From an uncultured Prevotellaceae bacterium (GTDB lineage Bacteria > Bacteroidota > Bacteroidia > Bacteroidales > Bacteroidaceae), in the NCBI GenBank assembly GCA_946413885.1, contig CAMKMK010000045.1:1-13443 (forward strand): a stretch of DNA of 13,443 nt. Reading direction: 5' to 3'. The notes below the pieces were generated by a model. That model ran no database searches. It worked only from the letters and a program-made list of their open reading frames with translations, and was not told the origin of the DNA. The position numbers and the translations under genes are program-made. The first letter of the stretch is position 1. The number at the start of each line of letters is the position of its first letter. Below, in pieces: positions 6,759-13,443 of the stretch.

Positions 6759-9700
6759 ATGAATCAAACACTCACCGTATACAAAGCTTCGGCAGGTTCA
6801 GGCAAGACATTTACACTTGCTGTTGAGTATATTCTGCTCCTGCTTCAGGATGAACAAGGCTCTGAATTTCAGCATACGTTAGCCGTTACTTTCACCAACA
6901 AAGCTACCGCAGAGATGAAGGACCGTATCTTACAGGCTCTCTACGGATTAGCACGTAAATTACCCAGTTGTGAAAAATACATGAAAGCCATCCATAAGCG
7001 TCATAAAGAGATGGGTATCCAGATGGGTGATTCTACCATTCGACGAAGAGCGGGCAATGCTTTGAATGCTATCCTGCATGAGTTTGATAATTTTCGTGTA
7101 GAAACTATTGATTCCTTCTTCCAAAGTATCCTGCGTGAGTTGGCACACGAACTGCGCTTAAATGCCAATTTACAAGTAGAACTCAACAATAATCAGGTTA
7201 CTGCTCTGGCAGTGGACCGTATCGTAGATAACCTTCATGACAATCCTTCCATAAAAAAATGGATTTTGGACTACGTACGCTCTCAAATTGAAGAAGATGG
7301 AAAATGGAACATAATATCTGCTCTAAAGAACTTTGCCAAATGTATATACGACGAAAGTTTCCAAGACAGAACGGAAGAAGATCGAAAAAAACTTAATGAC
7401 GAGCCTCTCATCCATGAATTTGTTAAGAAAATGAGGATGCTTGAGGAAACAGAAAAAAACGAACTGAAGTCTCGTGTCCAAGAAATACGCCAAACAATTG
7501 ACAATCAAGCTCTCAACTCCAGCATAATAAGTTACTGGAAAGACTACGAATCTTTTCTTAACAAGGTAGAAAACATTGATAAGGTTGAGTTTGGAAAGCG
7601 TATGAGTGAAGCCTGCAACAATCCTGAGAAAATGCTCAAGGCAAGTGATAGGAACAATCATGCCCTTTTAAGTCAAGCGACATCCACTATCCAATTATTT
7701 ATTGACCTGAAGAGCCAATATGATATCAGCATCAATATCATCAACTCTGCCAGACTTTCACGACAAAACGTCAATCCCCTGCGCTTACTTAGTACCATCG
7801 AGGATGAGATTACCCGCATCAATACGGAAAACAACCAGTTCAACCTAAGCAAGACTCCAGTCTTGTTGAAACAACTGCAAACTAGTGATACACCTTTTAT
7901 ATATGAGAAGACAGGCACTTGGTTCCACAATATCATGATTGACGAATTCCAAGATACAAGCCGTCTCCAGTGGCAAAACTTTAAGACACTTTTAATCAAT
8001 GATCAAGCTACTGGCGGACATGATCTGCTTGTGGGTGACATCAAACAAAGTATCTACCGCTGGCGAAATGGAGATTGGCGTATCCTCAATGGCATCATGG
8101 GAGAATTCAACTGGATTAAGCCCAAACTTGATGAACTGAAAACAAATTGGCGCAGTAAACACAATATTATTGATTTCAATAACAAATTCTTCAAGAATGC
8201 CGCAGAACTTATTGATGGCATATCAGATAATCCTCAATTTCGAGTACAAGATATATATAAAGATGTGAAACAAGAATTCAACTCTACAGAGGAAACAGGA
8301 TACGTCCGCACTCGCATTTATATAAATCCTGAAAATTACGACGACCGTATGGCATGCGATATGATAGAACAGATCCGCCAACTTACAGCAAAAGGTCTTC
8401 CCCTCCGCAAAATTGCTATTCTAGTACGCTTAAAGGATTCTGGCACAAAGCTTATCGAGGCATTTCATCGCTTAGCTAATGATATCACTTTGGTGAGCGA
8501 TGAAGCATTCTTCTTAAGTGCCTCCCTCTCAATTCAAATGATTGTGAATGCTCTCAAGGTTTTGTCAGGTTATCAGAATTCTCCAGTCCCTATGCGCTAC
8601 CTCGTCTTGCATTATCTCCAGGATATTTTAAAAAATGGAGAAGAGATTAAAGTTGATGATTATATCAACTGTCCCCCTGAAGACGTGCTCCCATCCGAAT
8701 TTATCTCTCAACAGGACAGTCTCGCCCGTATGCCTCTTTATCTTCTATGTGAACGCATTTACCAGATTTTCCATCTCGATGTTCTTGAGGGGCAGGAACC
8801 TTATCTCTATACATTCTTTGACGAGTTACAAAAATATATTCTCAAAAATCCATCTGATCTTCCCTCTTTTATTAAAACATGGGATACCACAATCAGTCAG
8901 TGTTCTATTCCAGGCGGGGAAGTAGAAGGAATCCGTATTCTGACTATTCATAAATCAAAAGGCCTGCAGTTCCATACTGTACTTATTCCCTATTGCGACT
9001 GGAGCATTGAACGCATCGACAAGCAGATGTGGTGCCGACCAACACAAGCTCCTTTCAATCAGTTGGGATTGCTGCGTATCAACACCAGCGGGAATGATTT
9101 TAAAAATAGCATCTATAATTCTGTATATAATGAAGAACACATGCATGCTCGCATAGACAACATTAACCTATTATATGTTGCTTTTACACGTGCCGAGAAA
9201 AATCTTTTTATTTGGGGATGCTCCTCTGGTAAACTCGACACAAACAGCATTATTGGAGATCTCATTTTTACTGGGCTGAATATGAAAACAGATTCAAACA
9301 ATGATGATGAAACTCTTTGTGATGAAGCAACGATGGAAATAGGCAATCCTCTCATTGAATACGACGAGGATAGCGAGAAAGACAATCGTATGGATCCTGT
9401 CTATGAACCTATTCATATACATCTTCAATCGAATCCCCCCACATTGGATTTTCAACAAAGTAATGAATCACGCAATTTCATTCATAGTCTTGATGAAGAA
9501 CATGAGGAAAATCATGTACAAACATATTTGGAAATAGGTAAATTGATGCATTATGTACTCTCTCAGGTGGAATCCATTCATGATATCAGCTCTATGCTCC
9601 GCCAATGTCGTATAGCAGGACTAATACCAAATGAGGAGATGCAACAAAACGTTCTATCAGCAATCAACAAGGGTTTAAGCAATCCCCTCATTGCATCGTG

Positions 9701-10010
9701 GTTTAGTGACCAGAACGAGGTTATCAACGAGAGTGCAATTACATATATCGATTCTGACACAGGGCAACCTCATGTAGTTCGACCAGACCGAGTTGTCAGG
9801 AGGAATGGCAAGATTTCCGTTATTGATTATAAGTTTTCCAATTCACGCACCACTCACAGAGCAGAAGAATATACAAAGCAAGTTCGCCAGTACATGAAAC
9901 TTCTACATCAAATGAATCCTACTCTTGTAGTCGACGGTTTCCTTTGGTATATTTATGATAACGCAGTAGTTGAAGTTCCTACCCAAGAGGAGAAAGGAGG
10001 GCAACGATGA
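6759..10010 (+). CDS. addA: AddA/RecB-like UvrD helicase with C-terminal nuclease
   Basis: Probable helicase-nuclease subunit of an AddAB-type double-strand-break processing complex: it unwinds DNA ends 3'-5' with ATP and cuts one strand. With the ATG at 6759 it has 1083 residues. Superfamily 1A motifs are all present: Walker A AGSGKT with Lys16, Ia TFTNKATAEM (about 48-57), II DEFQDTS (395-401), III GDIKQSIYRWR (426-436), IV NWRSKHNI, V ILTIHKSKGLQF with His731, VI LLYVAFTRAEK with Arg811. The C-terminus carries a RecB-type PD-(D/E)XK nuclease: His931 in GKLMHYVLS, Asp1010 in RPDRV, Asp1023 and Lys1025 in VIDYK, and QVRQY at 1041-1045. Residues about 150-350 are a helical insertion of low recognisability, expected for the 1B region. 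The gene overlaps the addB-like gene by four bases. All catalytic residues look intact; RecB is less likely because the partner is AddB-like. Confidence 0.9.
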   Translation: MNQTLTVYKASAGSGKTFTLAVEYILLLLQDEQGSEFQHTLAVTFTNKATAEMKDRILQALYGLARKLPSCEKYMKAIHKRHKEMGIQMGDSTIRRRAGNALNAILHEFDNFRVETIDSFFQSILRELAHELRLNANLQVELNNNQVTALAVDRIVDNLHDNPSIKKWILDYVRSQIEEDGKWNIISALKNFAKCIYDESFQDRTEEDRKKLNDEPLIHEFVKKMRMLEETEKNELKSRVQEIRQTIDNQALNSSIISYWKDYESFLNKVENIDKVEFGKRMSEACNNPEKMLKASDRNNHALLSQATSTIQLFIDLKSQYDISINIINSARLSRQNVNPLRLLSTIEDEITRINTENNQFNLSKTPVLLKQLQTSDTPFIYEKTGTWFHNIMIDEFQDTSRLQWQNFKTLLINDQATGGHDLLVGDIKQSIYRWRNGDWRILNGIMGEFNWIKPKLDELKTNWRSKHNIIDFNNKFFKNAAELIDGISDNPQFRVQDIYKDVKQEFNSTEETGYVRTRIYINPENYDDRMACDMIEQIRQLTAKGLPLRKIAILVRLKDSGTKLIEAFHRLANDITLVSDEAFFLSASLSIQMIVNALKVLSGYQNSPVPMRYLVLHYLQDILKNGEEIKVDDYINCPPEDVLPSEFISQQDSLARMPLYLLCERIYQIFHLDVLEGQEPYLYTFFDELQKYILKNPSDLPSFIKTWDTTISQCSIPGGEVEGIRILTIHKSKGLQFHTVLIPYCDWSIERIDKQMWCRPTQAPFNQLGLLRINTSGNDFKNSIYNSVYNEEHMHARIDNINLLYVAFTRAEKNLFIWGCSSGKLDTNSIIGDLIFTGLNMKTDSNNDDETLCDEATMEIGNPLIEYDEDSEKDNRMDPVYEPIHIHLQSNPPTLDFQQSNESRNFIHSLDEEHEENHVQTYLEIGKLMHYVLSQVESIHDISSMLRQCRIAGLIPNEEMQQNVLSAINKGLSNPLIASWFSDQNEVINESAITYIDSDTGQPHVVRPDRVVRRNGKISVIDYKFSNSRTTHRAEEYTKQVRQYMKLLHQMNPTLVVDGFLWYIYDNAVVEVPTQEEKGGQR
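9993..10000 (+). promoter_or_regulatory. Strong Shine-Dalgarno site for addB, inside the end of addA
   Basis: AAAGGAGG lies 6 bases before the addB ATG and is a near-complete complement of the 16S rRNA tail. Such sites are uncommon in Bacteroidetes, where most starts rely on A-rich, unstructured leaders. It also encodes the end of the addA protein (Glu-Lys-Gly-Gly). Together with the ATGA overlap it suggests termination-reinitiation coupling that keeps the two subunits balanced. Confidence 0.6.
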
Positions 10011-12943
10011 AAACTTTCCTCAATATAGTAGCTCACGATTTATTGACCCGTTTTGGGAATGATCTTCGTCAAGTGACCATGATTTTTCCTGGCAAGCGTG
10101 CCAGTTTGTTTCTCAATCAAGAATTGGCTCGACAAAGCGAAATGCCCGTCTGGACTCCACGTTACCTGACCATTGCTGACCTATTCATGCGACTCACTAA
10201 TTTGCACAAGTCTGATCCCATTGATAATGTCTGCACTCTTTATCAGATTTTCCTTCGAGTCATGGGACCTGAGGAAACAGAAACTTTGGATCAATTTTAT
10301 GGATGGGGCGAAATCATACTTCAGGACTTTGATGATATCGACAAGCATTTGGCTGATGCAAAAGCCATCTTCACCAACATTCATGACTTAGGGCAACTGG
10401 AAGACCCCAACATCCTTATTCCTGAGCAGCGTGAGGTTCTCTCACGTTTCTTCCACAATTTCAACACAGAGGATTCTGAAGGTATCCGTCAGCGATTCCT
10501 GCGTATCTGGTCACACATGTACGAAATGTACACCCTTTTGCGAAAGACCTTACGTGAACGTGGCTTGGGGTACGAAGGAATGATTTTTCGAGAAGTTGCT
10601 GAGGGACTCGATCATCGTTCCCCTGACAAACATTTGTTAGAACAACTCCAACAGTTCCATACTGTAGCATTCGCAGGTTTCAACGTTCTTAACAGCGTGG
10701 AGGAGCAACTCATGGAAGCCTTGCAACGTCAGAATCTAGCCATTTTCTACTGGGATTATGATATCTATTATACCCAACTTCATGAGGTTAACGAGGCAGG
10801 AGACTTTATGCGACGTAACCTCCAGCATTTCCCATCAGCCTTACCAGAGGAAGAATTCGATAACCTGCGTCATCTTAACGATGTAGCTTTTATCAGTACC
10901 AGCAGTAATAACGTTCAGGCACGTTACGTTACACAATGGTTCAATTCTCCTCATGATTCGCAAGACAACAGAAACGCCATTGTTCTTTGTAACGAAGGAC
11001 TTTTGCAACCTGTTCTTCATTCCCTCCCTACACCTGAATGTCCTAATGCTCCCAAGTCAGTAAACATTACGATGGGATTTCCTCTTACTGATGCTCCCAT
11101 TTATAGTTTTGTCAATTCGCTGTTCAGCCTGCAAGTCGAGGGTTACGATATTCCACAACAAAGATTCCTCTCCAGTTATCGTAACACGATCCTCCATCAC
11201 CCATACGGTCAAATGGTGTCTCTCGAAGAGTGTTTCCAATATCATGGTAACTCGTCTTTAGAATTGCTTCAATATCTTCAAAACATGATACAAGCCGTAG
11301 GAAGATCATATACTACCTTGACGCATCCTAACGTGTATGAGCAACTCTACATAGAAGCCATCTTTCAGACAAACCTCATTGTTCAGCAATTCATCCAACT
11401 CACGAGCCGTGAAGAGAATCCACTTGAGGTCAGTACAAATACCCTACGACGACTTATGCGTCGAATCCTATCCATGCAAAACATTCCATTTCATGGAGAA
11501 CCTGCCAACGGACTTCAGATCATGGGTGTACTGGAAACACGATGTCTCGATTTCAGTCACCTGCTCATGCTTTCCATTGAAGAGAAAAACCTGCCTAAGT
11601 CAACCCATCAGAACAGCCTGATACCAGCAAATCTGCGCACAGCATTCCATTTGACTACTGTCAAGCACAAGATAGCAGTCTATGCATATTATTTCTATCG
11701 ACTTATCCAACGTACAGAACATCTCACTTGTGTCTTCAGCGAGAACTGCGTTGACAACAATCAACACGAGATGTCGCGTTTCCTTCGTCAGTTGTTGGCA
11801 GAAACTGAGATTCCCATTCGTACCCTCAGCATCCAGAATCTTCCTCAGGTTTCAACCATTCGAGATATCAATGCCCCCAAGACGGACTTCGTGATGAATC
11901 GTCTCCGCCAAATGTATCTTTTACCTGACGAACAGGGAATCCAGCATTCTATTAGCCCGACTGCCATCAATGTTTATCTGCGATGCCCCATGAAGTTCTA
12001 CTTTCAATACATTGCTGGCCTTGCTTCACAAGAAGATCCAGAAGATGAAATCAATGCTCCCATCATGGGAAAAATCTTCCATCTGTCTGCTCAGTTACTT
12101 TATGGCTTCTTGATGAAACGATTGGATTCAGACACTATCGATAAAGCAACGCTAAGCCTCATTTTAAATAAGGTAAAGGATAAAGCCCCCAATTTGCTTG
12201 ATGAATGTCTGGATACTTCTTTTGATGTTGTTTTCTTCCATCCTGTTGAGGATAAACGTACATATCCTGTTGGAATTGAGATGCTTACAAATAATCAGAT
12301 AACTCAAAATGAGTATACTGGCGAACTGATTATTATTCGTGATGTACTCCACCAGTACCTCGTCAACCTGCTTCGATATGACATAACTTTGACACCCTTC
12401 CGCATCCTTAAACTCGAGCAGTACTGTTCTGTCCAGATTCCAGTAGAAACCCAATGGGGACTTGTCAATGTGAAGACGGGGGGAATTATCGACCGTATGG
12501 ACATCATGCAGGACGGAACTATTCGCATCGTGGATTACAAGACAGGATCACCTGACAACACAGGGAGTACCAAGTGGGAGAACATCTTTGGAGGTGGTAG
12601 TGAACACAAGAATTACTATCTCCAGACATTCATCTATTCGCTTGCTGAAACGATGAATCCTGATAATGTAAAGTATCCTATCAAACCTTTCTTGATGTAT
12701 CCTGCAACAGTTGGAACGAAAAGATTCCATGAGACCCTCAAAATCAGCGAAAATAAAAACAATACGGAAATAACAGACTTTCGCGATCTGGCAGACCAAT
12801 TTATGGATGGACTTCAGGAAGTTCTTCATCGTCTCTTTTCAACAGACGAGGAGACTCACTTCATTCAACAAGAAAAGGAGAATGATTGTAAATATTGCGA
12901 CTTCTGGCAACTATGCAACAAAAAGCATGAAGCTGCCTCGTGA
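10007..12943 (+). CDS. addB: AddB-like PD-(D/E)XK nuclease with iron-sulfur cysteines
   Basis: Probable second subunit of the AddAB-type helicase-nuclease; 978 residues, cytoplasmic. The N-terminus (from about residue 22, VTMIFPGKRASLFLNQEL) resembles the opening of Bacteroidetes AddB-like proteins; no Walker A P-loop is seen, so it is not expected to be a motor. The middle part is a helicase-fold scaffold without recognisable ATPase motifs. The C-terminal nuclease is clear: His692 in GKIFHLSAQ, Asp829 in GGIIDRMD, Asp843 and Lys845 in IVDYKTG, and QTFIY at 873-877. Four cysteines frame it: Cys660 in YLRCPMKF and Cys961, Cys964, Cys970 in CKYCDFWQLC, the arrangement that holds a 4Fe-4S cluster in AddB and Cas4-like nucleases. 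The start is fixed by the ATGA overlap with addA and a strong ribosome site. In the known Bacillus AddAB system each subunit cuts one strand; the same is inferred here. Confidence 0.88.
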   Translation: MKTFLNIVAHDLLTRFGNDLRQVTMIFPGKRASLFLNQELARQSEMPVWTPRYLTIADLFMRLTNLHKSDPIDNVCTLYQIFLRVMGPEETETLDQFYGWGEIILQDFDDIDKHLADAKAIFTNIHDLGQLEDPNILIPEQREVLSRFFHNFNTEDSEGIRQRFLRIWSHMYEMYTLLRKTLRERGLGYEGMIFREVAEGLDHRSPDKHLLEQLQQFHTVAFAGFNVLNSVEEQLMEALQRQNLAIFYWDYDIYYTQLHEVNEAGDFMRRNLQHFPSALPEEEFDNLRHLNDVAFISTSSNNVQARYVTQWFNSPHDSQDNRNAIVLCNEGLLQPVLHSLPTPECPNAPKSVNITMGFPLTDAPIYSFVNSLFSLQVEGYDIPQQRFLSSYRNTILHHPYGQMVSLEECFQYHGNSSLELLQYLQNMIQAVGRSYTTLTHPNVYEQLYIEAIFQTNLIVQQFIQLTSREENPLEVSTNTLRRLMRRILSMQNIPFHGEPANGLQIMGVLETRCLDFSHLLMLSIEEKNLPKSTHQNSLIPANLRTAFHLTTVKHKIAVYAYYFYRLIQRTEHLTCVFSENCVDNNQHEMSRFLRQLLAETEIPIRTLSIQNLPQVSTIRDINAPKTDFVMNRLRQMYLLPDEQGIQHSISPTAINVYLRCPMKFYFQYIAGLASQEDPEDEINAPIMGKIFHLSAQLLYGFLMKRLDSDTIDKATLSLILNKVKDKAPNLLDECLDTSFDVVFFHPVEDKRTYPVGIEMLTNNQITQNEYTGELIIIRDVLHQYLVNLLRYDITLTPFRILKLEQYCSVQIPVETQWGLVNVKTGGIIDRMDIMQDGTIRIVDYKTGSPDNTGSTKWENIFGGGSEHKNYYLQTFIYSLAETMNPDNVKYPIKPFLMYPATVGTKRFHETLKISENKNNTEITDFRDLADQFMDGLQEVLHRLFSTDEETHFIQQEKENDCKYCDFWQLCNKKHEAAS

Positions 12944-13056
12944 TGAAATGAAAGAGTGAGAACAATCTTTTTCTTGTGGGACACAAATCTGCATAGGAAC
13001 TACATCATCTCAAAAAATGACGTGCAAAATATCGTTTAATAGTTATTGTGTTCTTT
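12944..13056. other. Intergenic region after addB
   Basis: No gene is supported here. There are only weak inverted repeats: TTGTG-GGA-CACAA around 12974-12986, and AAAGA paired with TCTTT around 12950-12971. Neither has a stable GC stem followed by a T-run, so no terminator is called. The region is AT-rich and runs into the promoter of the next gene. Confidence 0.4.
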
Positions 13057-13088
13057 TTTGGTTTTTTCAATCTTTTTTCATACTTTTG
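13057..13088 (+). promoter_or_regulatory. Promoter for the Na/Pi cotransporter gene
   Basis: TTTG at 13057-13060 and TACTTTTG at 13081-13088 are separated by 20 bases. This matches both elements and the spacing of the Bacteroidetes primary promoter (TTTG, 19-21 bases, TAnnTTTG). It is the best-formed promoter in the window. Transcription would begin near 13093-13097, leaving a leader of about 150 bases before the transporter ATG. Confidence 0.7.
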
Positions 13089-13094
13089 TGCCGT

Positions 13095-13243
13095 CATTTA
13101 AGATTTTGCTTGTTTTTCTCAGCACTAAGGCAGGTGATTCTTTCTGACATGATGAAATTCCTCGCAATTCATGTTGCAGAGGATGACTTGAATAAATGTT
13201 GTTTTAGTGTTGTGGAATTTAGTTAACAGATATTTAGAATACT
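13095..13243 (+). other. Long 5' leader of the transporter gene
   Basis: About 150 transcribed but apparently non-genic bases between the predicted transcription start and the transporter ATG, much longer than the other leaders here. It contains a 25-codon ORF (13149-13226, starting with two consecutive ATG codons) that ends 17 bases before the transporter start. I recognise no known riboswitch and see no strong terminator/antiterminator hairpin pair. A longer frame from 13017 crosses the promoter and is not a credible gene. Confidence 0.35.
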
Positions 13244-13443
13244 ATGTCTTTGCTTATTGTCTTTAAGCTGCTGGGCTCTCTGGCATTGCTCATGTTTGGT
13301 ATGAAATCCATGAGTGAGGCACTTCAGAAAATGGCTGGCCCCCAGTTGCGTCATGTGCTTGGTGCAATGACCACAAATCGATTCACAGGAGCCCTGACAG
13401 GTATGTTTGTGACAGCAGCCGTACAAAGCTCGACTGCGACCAC
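13244..13443 (+). CDS. Na/Pi cotransporter family protein, N-terminal part (cut by window edge)
   Basis: First 66 codons of a membrane protein open to the right edge. The start ATG gives MSLLIVFKLLGSLALLMFGMKSMSEAL, with a first hydrophobic segment at about 3-20 followed by a conserved FGMKxMSEAL-type turn. The end reads GALTGMFVTAAVQSSTATT, containing the QSST motif typical of the first repeat of the PF02690 Na/Pi cotransporter (NptA/YjbB-like) family. Members move sodium and phosphate across the inner membrane; bacterial homologues often act in phosphate export or homeostasis. The direction of transport and the presence of a C-terminal PhoU-like domain cannot be judged from this fragment. 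The ATG is chosen because it directly precedes the first membrane segment; there is no clear Shine-Dalgarno site, and the bases before it are A/T-rich as is usual in this phylum. Confidence 0.88.
   Translation, partial: MSLLIVFKLLGSLALLMFGMKSMSEALQKMAGPQLRHVLGAMTTNRFTGALTGMFVTAAVQSSTAT

Noticed and set aside
12950..12986. Possible terminator hairpins after addB
   Set aside because: Stems are only five bases, AT-rich, with no T-run immediately after.
13018..13028. An 11-base repeat TGACGTGCAAA shared with the panB promoter region (6696-6706)
   Set aside because: A repeat of this length is expected by chance in 13 kb, and no gene starts from the second copy.
13017..13226. A 69-codon plus-strand frame before the transporter gene
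   Set aside because: It spans the predicted promoter, is rich in Phe and Cys without any domain, and lacks a credible start signal; only its last 25 codons lie in the leader.
13223..13426. A minus-strand frame opposite the transporter start
   Set aside because: It is antisense to a recognisable Na/Pi cotransporter coding sequence and has a Cys/His-rich shadow composition.

Overview
The window looks like chromosomal DNA of a member of the Bacteroidales (Prevotella/Bacteroides-like). The reasons are a lineage-typical gene set (DUF4296 lipoprotein, TraR/DksA-like protein without its zinc cysteines, type 2 isoleucyl-tRNA synthetase, Bacteroidetes-style AddAB pair) and promoters of the Bacteroidetes form TAnnTTTG with TTTG further upstream. 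Base composition is moderate and even, and I see no insertion sequence, phage, CRISPR array, tRNA or rRNA.

Layout: a leftward block runs from about 6.7 kb to 0.2 kb: panB (pantothenate synthesis), ileS, a TraR/DksA-family gene, lspA (signal peptidase II) and a DUF4296 lipoprotein. ileS and the three genes after it are closely packed (gaps of 57, 28 and 3 bases) and probably form an operon. panB lies 104 bases upstream of ileS with its own promoter. A rightward block starts from the same 92-base divergent region: a UvrD-type helicase-nuclease (AddA/RecB-like) and an AddB-like iron-sulfur nuclease. Their reading frames overlap by ATGA, so the pair should be made together as a double-strand-break repair complex. 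After a roughly 300-base gene-free stretch with a good promoter, the first 66 codons of a Na/Pi-cotransporter-family protein run off the right edge.

Two start codons were moved. The longest frames of panB and addA begin at TTG codons that lie inside or upstream of the promoter -7 elements. The ATG codons at 6666 (minus) and 6759 (plus) are preferred.

The most notable observation is in ileS. The class I signature HIGH is replaced by G-I-H-H, the swapped GxHH form described for some type 2 IleRS enzymes and linked to extreme mupirocin resistance. Other points worth a look are a Trp-rich insertion in the periplasmic part of LspA, the cysteine-poor DksA-like protein, overlapping divergent promoters, and a long leader with a small ORF ahead of the transporter. 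Apart from these the window is ordinary core genome; I found no convincing undescribed multi-gene system.
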